From contig CAVWNY010000007.1 of NCBI GenBank assembly GCA_963756545.1, forward strand, positions 186,001 to 250,000: a stretch of 64,000 nucleotides of DNA, read 5' to 3'. This document shows, one piece after another, positions 38,757-47,611 of the stretch. The position numbers were made by a program, and so were the translations under genes. Within the stretch, counting starts at the first letter, position 1. Every line of letters begins with the position of its first letter. The notes beneath the pieces were generated by a model. It worked only from the letters and a program-made list of their open reading frames with translations, did no database searches and had not been told where the DNA came from. The stretch comes from DATFDN01 sp963756545 (GTDB lineage Bacteria; Pseudomonadota; Alphaproteobacteria; Acetobacterales; Acetobacteraceae).

Positions 38757-39005
38757 CTGCCCCGAATCGTCCTCTCGGGCTCGTTCTGCCAGGCCCTCAC
38801 CGGCGGGCAGGCCGAGCTTGAGGTGACGGCGCGCACTTTCCGGCAATTGGTCCGCGAGTTGGAGGCGCGCTTCCCCGGCCTCGGCACGCAGGTCGAAGAG
38901 GGCATGGCGATCGCGATCGACGGGGTGATCTATCAGGACGCGTATGGGGCGAGGCTTGAGGACGGGAGCGAGATCTATCTGATTCCAAAGATCGCGGGCG
39001 GGTAG
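38757..39005 (+). CDS. MoaD/ThiS family sulfur carrier protein, unusual start
   Basis: A ubiquitin-fold protein of about 82 residues ending in IAGG, the C-terminal di-glycine of sulfur carriers such as MoaD. The family-like N-terminus PRIVLSGSFCQALTGG is open only from a CTG at 38757, 2 bp after the molybdenum subunit stop; the first ATG/GTG in frame (GTG 38823) would remove the first beta strand. I therefore suggest a CTG start, with AAGGGG upstream. The gene position implies a dedicated role in molybdopterin supply to this enzyme. Confidence 0.7.
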   Translation: MPRIVLSGSFCQALTGGQAELEVTARTFRQLVRELEARFPGLGTQVEEGMAIAIDGVIYQDAYGARLEDGSEIYLIPKIAGG

Positions 39006-39006
39006 G

Positions 39007-39035
39007 TTGCGGCGGCACGTGACCCCCGCTATACC
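39007..39035 (+). promoter_or_regulatory. Probable promoter of tRNA-Thr
   Basis: TTGCGG (39007-39012), 17 bases, TATACC (39030-39035); transcription would begin about 15 bases before the mature tRNA. It starts just after the MoaD-like stop. Confidence 0.5.
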
Positions 39036-39056
39036 GCCGCGGGGCCGAATAAGCGC

Positions 39057-39131
<75 letters not shown>

Positions 39132-39167
39132 AGCCAGATCAAAGGCTTACTGCTAAATTTAGCGCTG

Positions 39168-40057
39168 ATGCCGGAGGCCAAAGATCCGTTGGGGCTTCAA
39201 GGATGGCCCGATACCGGAACCGAACTGGCCATCAGCGCCGCTGCGGTCCCGCGCGCGCTGCGCGCGCTGCGGATGCTGCTGAAGGAGCCGCTGCCCGGCA
39301 TTGGCACGATCTCCGTGCTGATCGTGCCGGACGAGGAGATCGGCAGCCAGCCAGTCGCGCCTGGATCGAGCGGGAGGCGCGGCAATCGGATGCCTGCCTG
39401 ACGCTGGAACCCTGCCGGCCGGAGGGAAAAGTCGTGGTCGGGCGGGGCGCGGTGGGGGCGCTGTATGTTCGGGCCACCGGGGTCACCGCTCATGTCGGTC
39501 CGTCGCGGGCGCTCGGCGCATCCGCCATTTCCGCGCTCGCCTCTCTGGTCGCCCCGCTGGAGGCACTGACCGATCCGGCGCGCGGTGTCGGCACGTCTGT
39601 CGGAATACTCCGCGGCGGCGTGGCCCGGCAGGTGATTCCGGCGGAGGCCGAGTTCCATCTGGATCTGCGTGCCAAAGACCAAGCGGGCGCCGACTGGTTG
39701 CTGGCGGAGGTGCGCCGGGTCATCCAGGCCAAGCCGGCCGACCCGCGCGTGAGCGTAAGCGTGGAGGGCGGATTCTACCGGCCGCCCTTTCCGACCCGGG
39801 CCGGCACGCGCGCGCTGTATGCGATGGCGCAGCGTGTGGGCGCGGCGATCGGCACGCCGGTTGGGGAGGTCGTCTCCGCCGGCGGCTCCGATGGCAGTTT
39901 CGCCGCGGCAATAGGGGTGCCGACGCTCGATGGGCTGGGGCCTATCTGTCACGAATCCTGCAGCCGGCGGGAGCGCGTGGAGGTGGACAGCATCGTGCCG
40001 CAGGGCGCCCTGTTCGCCGGGCTTGTTCTCGCGATTGGCCTCGAAGGAGTTTCCTGA
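39168..40057 (+). pseudogene. M20 family metallopeptidase remnant, 5'-truncated and frameshifted
   Basis: The C-terminal two-thirds of an M20/ArgE-type zinc peptidase. The first recognisable segment (ISVLIVPDEEIGS) carries the catalytic and metal-binding acidic residues, and after a one-base deletion near 39353 the other frame continues with SRAWIEREARQSDACLTLEP, the dimerisation domain (VTAHVGPSRALGASAI) and the C-terminal SAGGSDGSF. The first ~140 residues, with the metal-binding His and Asp, are missing: the sequence runs into the tRNA-Thr. It overlaps the RidA start by one base (TGATG). Confidence 0.8.
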
Positions 40058-40467
40058 TGGCTCACCAGCGTTTCCGCCGATTCAACACCGGCCCGTATTA
40101 TCCGGAGCAGAAGATCACCAACGAAATGTGCATGGCCGTGCGGGCCGGGAACCTGATCTTCCTGCGCGGCCAGACCGGCTACACGCTCGACGGCGATTTC
40201 GTGGGCCTCGGCGATGCCGCCGTGCAGGCGGAGCAGGCGATGCAGAACGTGCGCGTCCTGCTGGAGGAAGCCGGCGCCAAGATGGAGCATATCTGCAAGA
40301 TCACGACCTACATCACCGACCGCGCCTACCGCACTTCGGTCTACCAGGTGATCGGCCGCCATCTTGGCAGCGTCGCCCCGGTCGGCACTGGATTGATCGT
40401 CAACGGCCTCGCCTTGCCAGAGATGCTGGTCGAGATCGACATTGACGCAGTGATTCCGCAGGCATGA
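40057..40467 (+). CDS. RidA family protein
   Basis: A 136-residue member of the YjgF/YER057c/UK114 family; RidA hydrolyses reactive enamines and imines, releasing ammonia. LIFLRGQTGYTLDG, VGLGDAAVQAEQAMQNVRVLL, and the C-terminal VEIDIDAVIP are typical. The usual RidA active-site arginine (near residue 105) is not clearly present, so another Rid subtype is likely. It is coupled to the duplicated RidA protein that follows. Confidence 0.87.
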   Translation: MAHQRFRRFNTGPYYPEQKITNEMCMAVRAGNLIFLRGQTGYTLDGDFVGLGDAAVQAEQAMQNVRVLLEEAGAKMEHICKITTYITDRAYRTSVYQVIGRHLGSVAPVGTGLIVNGLALPEMLVEIDIDAVIPQA

Positions 40468-41204
40468 CACCGATCTTCCTGCCGGGCCTGTTCGACCCCA
40501 AGGCCGCCGCCGCCGTGCATCGCCACGGCCATTCTGCGGAAGCCGCCGCCGAGCAGGCCGAGGCGGAGTTCGCGCGATTGCACGAGGCTTTGGAAGCGGC
40601 GGGCGGGGCAGCCACGGATGTCTGCAAGATCACCATGCAGATCACCGATCGTGCGTACCGGCAGGCGATCTACGCCGTTCTCGGCCGCCGGCTGGCCGGC
40701 GTGTTCCCGGTCTCGACGGGCCTGATCGTCAAGGGTCTGCCGGACCCGGACGCGCTGTTTCAACTCGACGCCTGGGCGGTTTCCGGCGGCCCGCACGCGC
40801 GGCTGCGCCGCTACCGCTCGACGGACGCGCCATACGGATTGAGCAAGCAGGACTTCATCTGCGACTTCTGCATGGCGGTCGTGGCGGGCCGACGAATTTT
40901 CCTGCGCGGGCAGACTGGGCTGGCGCTGGATAGCCCTATGGTCGGGCTGAACGACCCTGCGACGCAGGCCCGCCAACCGATCGAGAACGTGCAAATCCTT
41001 CTCGCCGAGGCCGGCGCGGACCTGTCACACGCGGTCAGGCTCGTCACCTACGTCACCGATCGCGCCTTCCTGGCACCCGTGCGTGACGTTGTGGGTTCGG
41101 CCTTCGCCGGTACGCCCGTGGCAGAGACGGAACTCGTGGTCAAGGGCCTGGCGGCGCCGGAGGTCCTGATGGAGGTCGACGTTCACGCGGTGCTGCCGTC
41201 ATGA
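40464..41204 (+). CDS. Tandem RidA-domain protein
   Basis: A 246-residue protein with two Rid-like halves. Residues 1-115 (EALEAAGGAATDVCKITMQI, GVFPVSTGLIVKGL) resemble the C-terminal part of a Rid domain, and residues 125-246 are a full domain (RRIFLRGQTGLALDSP, VRLVTYVTDRAF, MEVDVHAVLPS). The second half is close to the RidA upstream, which suggests duplication and fusion. It overlaps both neighbours by 4 bp. Confidence 0.83.
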   Translation: MTPIFLPGLFDPKAAAAVHRHGHSAEAAAEQAEAEFARLHEALEAAGGAATDVCKITMQITDRAYRQAIYAVLGRRLAGVFPVSTGLIVKGLPDPDALFQLDAWAVSGGPHARLRRYRSTDAPYGLSKQDFICDFCMAVVAGRRIFLRGQTGLALDSPMVGLNDPATQARQPIENVQILLAEAGADLSHAVRLVTYVTDRAFLAPVRDVVGSAFAGTPVAETELVVKGLAAPEVLMEVDVHAVLPS

Positions 41205-41863
41205 CCTTCTCGCTCGCCGGGCGATGCGCGCGGACGGGGATGCTGGGGCTGGCAGTCACCACTTCCTCCATAGCGGTCGGCAGCCGCTGCGGCTTCGCCC
41301 GCGCCGGCGTGGGCGCAGTGCTGACGCAGCATCGCACGGACCCACGGCTCGGACCCGCCGGGATCGCCCTGCTTCAAGCGGGCAAGGATGCGGAAGCGAC
41401 GATCCGGGAACTGGCGCTGGGCACGCCGGAGCGTAACTGGCGGCAACTGGCGGCGATCGACTCGCGCGGCCGCACTGCGTACTTCCACGGCGCGCATATC
41501 CGCTCGATCCATGCCGGCGCGCAGGCGAAGGATTGCGTCGCGATCGGCAACATCCTCGCCGCTGCCACCGTGCCCGAGGCGATGCTCGCCGCCTTCGCGC
41601 GCGACCCGGGGGCGCCGTTGGCAGAGCGGCTGATGCAAGGGCTGGAGGCGGGCCTGTCCGCCGGCGGCGAACGCGGCCCCATCCGCTCGGCGAGCCTGCT
41701 GGTGATGTACCAGCACAGCTTCCCGTACATCGATTTGAGAATGGACGAGTCCGACACGCCGATCGCCGCCTTGCGCGCATTGTGGGAGGCGTATGCGCCG
41801 CAGGCCGACGACTACGTCGCCCGCGCCATCGACCCAGGCTCGCTGGGGCCGAGCCAGACGTAA
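41201..41863 (+). CDS. DUF1028 family protein
   Basis: A 220-residue protein with the DUF1028 opening MTFSLAGRCARTGMLGLAVT and SSIAVGSRCGFARAGVGAVL. The family is predicted to have an Ntn-hydrolase fold and is often found with M20 peptidases and RidA proteins, as here, so it likely takes part in breakdown of an amide or modified amino acid. It is the last gene of the RidA operon and ends 7 bp before the convergent CoA transferase. Confidence 0.87.
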   Translation: MTFSLAGRCARTGMLGLAVTTSSIAVGSRCGFARAGVGAVLTQHRTDPRLGPAGIALLQAGKDAEATIRELALGTPERNWRQLAAIDSRGRTAYFHGAHIRSIHAGAQAKDCVAIGNILAAATVPEAMLAAFARDPGAPLAERLMQGLEAGLSAGGERGPIRSASLLVMYQHSFPYIDLRMDESDTPIAALRALWEAYAPQADDYVARAIDPGSLGPSQT

Positions 41864-41870
41864 GGGGTTT

Positions 41871-43064
41871 CTATAATGCGGCGGCGACCGCCCCCGAGCT
41901 CAGCAGGGCAGCGATTTCGTCCGCCGACAGGCCAAATGTTCGAAGCAAATCTTGCGTGTGATGCCCGAGCGCCGGCGGTGGCGAGGCCGCGCGGAGCGGC
42001 GCATCATCGAGTCGGAAGCCCGCGGTCGGAATAGCCACGCCATTATCCAAATGCTGGACGAAACCGCGCTCGGTGACCTGCGGCTCGGCCAGGATTTGCG
42101 GAACCGTGCGCACGCGCGCGGCGGGAACCTCCGCCTTGGCGAGCAGGTTCTCCCACTCCTCGGCGCTGCGCCCGGCGAGCACCGCCTCGAGCACCTCCGT
42201 CATCGCGTCACGATGGGCGATCCGCGAGGCCGGCGTCGCGAAGCGCGGATCGTCGCACCACCCGGGGCTGTCCAGAACAAAGGCGAGCGATTCGAATTGC
42301 CTCTGCGTATTCGTGACAACGTTAAGCAGGCCATCGGCAGTGCGGAACGTGCCCGAGGGAGAGCCGGTGAAGTTGTGATTGCCCATCGCGCGGGGCTCGG
42401 CGCCGGCGGCCAGATAGTGTCCGACGGGCCATCCCAAAGTGAACAGCGCCGTGTCCAACATCGCCACGTCGAGATAGGCGCCCGTGCCGGTGCGGGCGCG
42501 ACGGACCAGCGCGGCGGTGATCGCATACGCGGCCATCATCGCCGCCGCCGTGTCACAGAACTGAAAGCCCGCCTTCAGCGGACCGGTCGCGGCGTCGCCG
42601 CTGACCGTCATGCCGCCGGCCATGCCCTGCACGACATGGTCATAGGCCGGACGATCCGACCATGGCCCGGCCTGGCCGAAGCCGCTTATCGAGCAATAGA
42701 CCAGGCCCGGATTGTCCCCACGCAGGGTTTCATCATCCAGGCCCAGCCGCCGCATCACGCCGGGACGAAAGTTCTCCACCAGCACGTCGGCTTGGCTTGC
42801 CAGGCGGCGGAACAGCGCCCGGCCATCGGGGTGCTTGAGATCGATGGCGATGGACTGCTTGCCGGCATTCTGCGGAATGAAGGAAGCGCCGAGTCCGCGC
42901 GCATTCAGCGCCGGATCCGGACCCAGTCGGCGCGTCGGATCGCCTGACAGAGCCTCGACCTTGACGATCGCCGCGCCCGAGAGTGCGAGCATGTAAGTGC
43001 AAAGCGGCCCCGCCAGCACGTTGCTCGCATCCAGAACGCGGATGCCGTGCAGCAGATCGGTCAT
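41871..43064 (-). CDS. CaiB/BaiF family CoA transferase
   Basis: A 397-residue family III CoA transferase, moving CoA between carboxylic acids. It opens GIRVLDASNVLAGPLCTYML, with VKVEALSGDPTRRLGPD, LVENFRPGVMRRLG, and the likely catalytic aspartate in RPAYDHVVQGMAGGM. The start overlaps the stop of the dehydrogenase upstream by ATGA. With two acyl-CoA dehydrogenases and a permease nearby, it probably activates an imported acid. Confidence 0.92.
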   Translation of the reverse strand: MTDLLHGIRVLDASNVLAGPLCTYMLALSGAAIVKVEALSGDPTRRLGPDPALNARGLGASFIPQNAGKQSIAIDLKHPDGRALFRRLASQADVLVENFRPGVMRRLGLDDETLRGDNPGLVYCSISGFGQAGPWSDRPAYDHVVQGMAGGMTVSGDAATGPLKAGFQFCDTAAAMMAAYAITAALVRRARTGTGAYLDVAMLDTALFTLGWPVGHYLAAGAEPRAMGNHNFTGSPSGTFRTADGLLNVVTNTQRQFESLAFVLDSPGWCDDPRFATPASRIAHRDAMTEVLEAVLAGRSAEEWENLLAKAEVPAARVRTVPQILAEPQVTERGFVQHLDNGVAIPTAGFRLDDAPLRAASPPPALGHHTQDLLRTFGLSADEIAALLSSGAVAAAL

Positions 43065-44251
43065 GCCCCGGCGCCCTGGCGATGCGCGCGGATCATACCG
43101 CGTGCGATCAGGAGCTGCTGGATTTGCGAGGTCCCTTCAAAAATGCGGAACAGCCGGGCATCGCGATAAAGACGTTCGACGGGGCCGCCGCGCATATAAC
43201 CGGCGCCGCCCAGGATCTGCACCGCGCGATCGGCGACGCGGCCCAGCATCTCCGATGCGAAATACTTGCCGCACGCGATCTGGCCGACGACGGGCTCGCT
43301 GGCTCCCTCGCGGTCGAAACCCCGTGCTGCTTCCAGCACCATCGCGCGCGCGGCGAACGCCTCGGCCTTGCTGTCGGCCAGCAGAAGCTGCACGGCCTGG
43401 TGCTCCGCGATCGGCACCCCGAACTGCACGCGGGTCGTCGCGTGAGACAAACTTTCCGCGATCAGCCGGTCTGCCTGCCCGACGCAGGTGGCCGCCACAT
43501 GCAGCCGGGCATGGTTGATGCCGCGCAGCGCGGTGCGCAGGCCGTTGCCCTCCGTCCCGCCCACCAGCGCCTCGGCCGGCACGATACAGTTGTCCAGCAG
43601 CACATCCGCGGTCGGTGCGGCATCCTGGCCCATCTTGCGGTCGATCGGGCCGACCGTGAGACCCGGCGTGCCGGCTGGCACGATGAAGGCCGAGACGCCG
43701 GCGCCGCCGCTGCCGGCCTCCCCGGTACGGGCGAACACGATGAAAACGCCTGCCTCGGTCGCGTTGGTGATGTAGCGCTTGTGCCCGTTCAGGCGAAACT
43801 GCTCGCCCTCCCGCGATGCGGTCGTGGCGATGCCGGCGGCATCGGAGCCGTAGTCCGGCTCGGTCAGCGCGAAGGCGGCGGTCAGCGCGCCGCTGGCCAT
43901 GCGCGGCAGCCACTCGCCGCGCTGCGCCTCGGTGCCGTTGTAGAGGATCGGTTGGGAGCCAAGCCCGATCGTCGTGGAGAAGCGCGCGCGGAACGAGGCG
44001 GAGGCGCGCGTCACCTCCAGCATGACGGTGATCTGCGCCTCCATGGTCAGCTCCAGCCCGCCGTAGCGCGCGGGGATGGAGATGCCGAACAGCCCCGCCG
44101 CGCGCAGCGCGTCGGCGAGGTCTTCCGGCATCCGGTCGGCCCCCTCCAGCCGGTGTTCGGCGGGGATCAGCACGTCGCGGACCAAACGCCGCACGTCGGA
44201 CAGCATCGCCGGGAAGTCCGCGTGGTCCCGTCCGATCGGCGCGTCCGTCAT
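43061..44251 (-). CDS. Acyl-CoA dehydrogenase
   Basis: A 396-residue FAD-dependent alpha,beta-dehydrogenase of acyl-CoA. It shows ARYGGLELTMEAQI, AFALTEPDYGSDAAGIAT, QILGGAGYMRGGPVERLYRD and RIFEGTSQIQQLL, where the glutamate of the EGT motif is the usual catalytic base. The start at 44251 is family-consistent; it sits 1 bp after the MFS stop. Likely acts after the CoA transferase. Confidence 0.92.
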   Translation of the reverse strand: MTDAPIGRDHADFPAMLSDVRRLVRDVLIPAEHRLEGADRMPEDLADALRAAGLFGISIPARYGGLELTMEAQITVMLEVTRASASFRARFSTTIGLGSQPILYNGTEAQRGEWLPRMASGALTAAFALTEPDYGSDAAGIATTASREGEQFRLNGHKRYITNATEAGVFIVFARTGEAGSGGAGVSAFIVPAGTPGLTVGPIDRKMGQDAAPTADVLLDNCIVPAEALVGGTEGNGLRTALRGINHARLHVAATCVGQADRLIAESLSHATTRVQFGVPIAEHQAVQLLLADSKAEAFAARAMVLEAARGFDREGASEPVVGQIACGKYFASEMLGRVADRAVQILGGAGYMRGGPVERLYRDARLFRIFEGTSQIQQLLIARGMIRAHRQGAGA

Positions 44252-44252
44252 C

Positions 44253-45686
44253 TCAACCCCGCTGGCTGCTGAGATCCGGCATGACGCCCACGGGCTCGGC
44301 GCCCTGGGTGACAAGCTCAAGCGGGCCGGTGGTCTCCTGTCCCAGCAGCAGCGGCACGAAGGCGCCCATCAGCGAGAAGAGCAGGATCGTTCCGAAGAAG
44401 ACCGTGGGCGAGCCGATATGCCCAGCCATGAAGAAGGGAATGGGAATACCCGCCACGGCGCGCCCGACCATCTCCGCGAAGAAGTACCCGCGGCCGCGCA
44501 GATTGGTCGGGAACTGCTCGGTCATGTAGATACGGACCGCCGGGAAGCAGGAGAGCACCGTCAGTCCGGTGACGATCACGCCGAGCATGAAGGCGAAGGT
44601 GCGGGAATCCATCCCGAGAATTTGCCCGGTGAGGCCATGCGCGATCACCATCAGCGCCAATCCGAAGACCGACAGGAACATCGCGAGAAAGATCGTCAAC
44701 CGGCGGCCGATCCATTCCATCATGTAGCCGTTCAGGATCTTGCCGGGGATGGTGACGAAGAACAGCAACGAACTCAGGCCGAAGCTCAGGCGGATGTCGT
44801 AACCCTGCGCGACCAGCGCCTTGGGCAGCAAAAAAGCGAACAGGTAGTACGAGACCAGCGCGCCCATCCAGGTGAGCGCCGCGACCAGCGTGCGGCGAAA
44901 CTGCGGGCCGGCGAAGATGGCCGCGTAGGGCGGCATATCTGCCCTCCTGGGCGCATTGGCCGCGAATGTGGCGTCGAGGGTTGCCACGCGCCCGCCGGTG
45001 CGGCGAACCAGGTCGTTGACGGCGTCGCGCGCCCGATCCGGCCGGCCCACGGCGAGGTGCCAGCGCGGGCTCTCGGGGATGACGAGCCAGACCAGGACGG
45101 GAACGACGAACAGCATCAGGCCGCCGGGCAACGCCACGATCTTCCAGCCGGCGGGACTCCCGCTCGCGAACGAGCCGACGAACGGAATGGCGGTGAACGC
45201 GAGCGCCAGGATGATCTCGTAGATCCAGCCGAACGTCTTGCGGTGCGAGGCGGGCAGCAGTTCCGCGCCGATCGGATAGGCCGCGGGTAGCGCCAGGCCG
45301 AACCCGATGCCGCCAAGCATCCGCATGATGATGAGTGCCGCCGGGGCGGAGGCAAGCGGGATGATCAGCGTGAAGAAGGTGCTGACGATCACGCCCACTT
45401 GGAGCACCGTCTTGCGGCTGACGCGGTCCGACAAGGCGGACCCGGCGAGCATGGCAAGAACCAGCACTGCCGTCGGGCCGATCACCAGCCAGGTGATATC
45501 CGTCTCGGAAAGGCCCAGCGGCTTGCGCGCGAGGACGACGAGGGAGCCGGTCAGTGCGGTGTCATAACCCTCCGTGAAGCCGACCAGGGCGAGAACGGCG
45601 ATGATCTGAAGATGGAACCAGCCGAACGGAATGCTGTCGAGCTTGTGGCCGAGCGCGAGGCTCGCCTCCGGTTCCCTATCGCGCAT
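44253..45686 (-). CDS. MFS transporter, aromatic acid/metabolite:H+ symporter-like
   Basis: A 477-residue 12-helix permease. The signature DxxxGYD motif of sugar and aromatic acid symporters appears as ALVGFTEGYDTALTGS, followed by GSALSDRVSRKTVLQ between helices 2 and 3 and ESPRWHLAVGRPDRA in the central loop. The start at 45686 is preceded by GGGAGGAAAT. It probably imports the acid processed by the downstream CoA-dependent enzymes. Confidence 0.87.
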   Translation of the reverse strand: MRDREPEASLALGHKLDSIPFGWFHLQIIAVLALVGFTEGYDTALTGSLVVLARKPLGLSETDITWLVIGPTAVLVLAMLAGSALSDRVSRKTVLQVGVIVSTFFTLIIPLASAPAALIIMRMLGGIGFGLALPAAYPIGAELLPASHRKTFGWIYEIILALAFTAIPFVGSFASGSPAGWKIVALPGGLMLFVVPVLVWLVIPESPRWHLAVGRPDRARDAVNDLVRRTGGRVATLDATFAANAPRRADMPPYAAIFAGPQFRRTLVAALTWMGALVSYYLFAFLLPKALVAQGYDIRLSFGLSSLLFFVTIPGKILNGYMMEWIGRRLTIFLAMFLSVFGLALMVIAHGLTGQILGMDSRTFAFMLGVIVTGLTVLSCFPAVRIYMTEQFPTNLRGRGYFFAEMVGRAVAGIPIPFFMAGHIGSPTVFFGTILLFSLMGAFVPLLLGQETTGPLELVTQGAEPVGVMPDLSSQRG

Positions 45687-45739
45687 ACCGCATTTCCTCC
45701 CACTTTCACCCGTCGCTCTATGCCGACGTTGATCGTCCG

Positions 45740-46816
45740 TCAGACCGTTTCCAGTGGAGCGTGCGGCGCGGTCTCCTTGCAGATGATTCCGCCGCGGTCG
45801 CCGATGGCGACGCTGCCGTAGCGCTCGGCGTAGGCCGGCGGCAACGGGCGCGCGCCGGGAGCGGCGAGCCACAGCCGCAACAGGTGGCGCTTGCGTTCCG
45901 GCTCCTCCCAGTCCTCGTACGCGGTGCGGTCATGCAGGATCGTGTGGTTGTGCAGGAACTGCATGTCGCCGGGCTGGAACGCCATGTCGAGCCGCAGCTC
46001 GGCATCGTTCGCGAGATCGTCGAAGTAGTCCAGCGCTTCGATGTCCTCGGCTGCGAGCCGGCGCGCATCGGGAAAGCGCTGCGAGGACTGGATGTAGCGG
46101 CGAGCATAAATCACTGAAAGGTGGCCAGCGTAGTCGTTGAAGACCGGAATCTCGAAAAACGGCTTTTTGCCCTCGGGTATCTCGCCCCGCCGGTCGGTCG
46201 CGAAGGGCTGGAACAGGCGGGCGGCGAGATCGGGGCGGCGAGTGGCCATGACGTTGTAGATCGTCATGGAGCTGACGATCGAGGAAAGCCCCCCGGACTT
46301 CGCGGTCTTGAGGCAAAGGAGGCCCACGATGTCGCAGGAATCCGTGTGGAAAGTCTGCCGCTCGGCGGTCTGATAAATGCGCACGTTCGGATCGCGCTCG
46401 GCCGACAGGCCGAGGTCGCGGACGTGACCAAGCACGTGGCCGCTGGCGTTCTGAGACCGGGCGTTGCCAAAATAAGTGCCGACACCCCAATAGGCCGCCG
46501 CACTTTCAGCGATAGGACGGTCGGTGACGGGCAGACCCCGGATCAGCACGAAACCGCGCCCGTCCAGCAATTCGGCGCGCAGCCCGTCCAGCGCGGGGCC
46601 GAGCGTCGGCAGAGGGAATTCCTCGCGGCGGATGGTGGCGATGTCGCGGCCGCGCACGACGCGAACAGCGTCTTCGATCTCGGCAAGATGCGTCGCGGAA
46701 AGCTGGAACGTCCATGCGGCGGGATCACGTGCCAGTTCGGCACCGATCCAGGCCGAGCTTTGCTTGATTAATGGGAACAGCTTGACGTCCGGCATCATCG
46801 TCATCTCCTGCGCCAT
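45740..46816 (-). CDS. TauD/TfdA family Fe(II)/2-oxoglutarate dioxygenase
   Basis: A 358-residue oxygenase. The iron ligands are His157 and Asp159 (QTFHTDSCDIVG) and the distal histidine in HNHTILHDRTAYEDW, with the 2-oxoglutarate-binding arginine in HLLRLWLA. The spacing matches gamma-butyrobetaine or clavaminate-type enzymes more than TauD itself. I start it at 46816, with GGAG upstream; ATG codons at 46804 and 46798 are alternatives, the latter with GGAG at better distance. It likely hydroxylates the same substrate handled by the neighbouring genes. Confidence 0.87.
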   Translation of the reverse strand: MAQEMTMMPDVKLFPLIKQSSAWIGAELARDPAAWTFQLSATHLAEIEDAVRVVRGRDIATIRREEFPLPTLGPALDGLRAELLDGRGFVLIRGLPVTDRPIAESAAAYWGVGTYFGNARSQNASGHVLGHVRDLGLSAERDPNVRIYQTAERQTFHTDSCDIVGLLCLKTAKSGGLSSIVSSMTIYNVMATRRPDLAARLFQPFATDRRGEIPEGKKPFFEIPVFNDYAGHLSVIYARRYIQSSQRFPDARRLAAEDIEALDYFDDLANDAELRLDMAFQPGDMQFLHNHTILHDRTAYEDWEEPERKRHLLRLWLAAPGARPLPPAYAERYGSVAIGDRGGIICKETAPHAPLETV

Positions 46817-46981
46817 TTGCTGGCACTCCACCCGATCGCGCGGAATTCGGCAAAATCTGAACGACTTCACGTTATATGTGAGCAATGGCGGGCAGCCGAA
46901 TTCCATAGGTTACGCAATGCGGGCAGCACCAATGGAGCTGTCTGTTGGACGATAGATCGGGCTAGCTAACCCGCTACCGAA

Positions 46982-47611
46982 TCAAATCACTCGCCCGAGG
47001 ATGGAGACGGCAGTGTCGCGCGTGATCAGGCGTCGTGCGCGAAAGCGATCATGCGCCGCCTGCGCGCCCGGATCGGGGTCGCGGTTCCAGAACCGTGACC
47101 GGTCCCATGTGGCGAGATCGCGATACCAGGCCATCAGCCACACCCGTATCTGGCCTTGGACGGGCGGCGTGCCGCTGCGCCAGAAGCCGACGACGCGGGT
47201 GTCGTGGACATCCTCGAAATTCCCCCACGCCGTTTCGGACAATTCCAGGAATCGCGGCCAATCTTCCTCCGTGCAGTCGAACCAGCGATGCGAGAAGATG
47301 CCCGGTGTATCCGGCGGCGCCCCGCCCGGTGCCGGGCGCGAGGTCGGCTTCCAAAGCTCGTGCCGCTCGGAGGTGACGCCTGCAAGACCGTCGAGGATCC
47401 GCTCGCCGTCACGCGCGGCGTGCTCTGCATCCGACCATTCGACAATGACCACGGCATGGTTGACGCTCAGGCCAATCTGCGGCGTGAACACGCCGAACAA
47501 CCGGCCGCCGGTGGCCTCGACGGCGGGCCGGCCGTGGTCGAGGATGTGACGGGCCACCGCCTCCGAGCGGTGCGGCGAGCATTTAAGAACACGATGTTCG
47601 TACACGGTCAT
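46982..47611 (-). CDS. NIPSNAP/dimeric alpha-beta barrel-like protein
   Basis: A 209-residue protein with two ferredoxin-like halves. The first half (MTVYEHRVLKCSP, RLFGVFTPQIGLSVNHAVVIVEW) resembles NIPSNAP domains, which are small proteins linked to catabolic operons. The second (FSHRWFDCTEEDWPRFLELS, VWLMAWYRDLATWDRS) looks like a degenerate repeat of the same fold. It overlaps the acyl-CoA synthetase stop by ATGA. A precise role cannot be given. Confidence 0.65.
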   Translation of the reverse strand: MTVYEHRVLKCSPHRSEAVARHILDHGRPAVEATGGRLFGVFTPQIGLSVNHAVVIVEWSDAEHAARDGERILDGLAGVTSERHELWKPTSRPAPGGAPPDTPGIFSHRWFDCTEEDWPRFLELSETAWGNFEDVHDTRVVGFWRSGTPPVQGQIRVWLMAWYRDLATWDRSRFWNRDPDPGAQAAHDRFRARRLITRDTAVSILGRVI

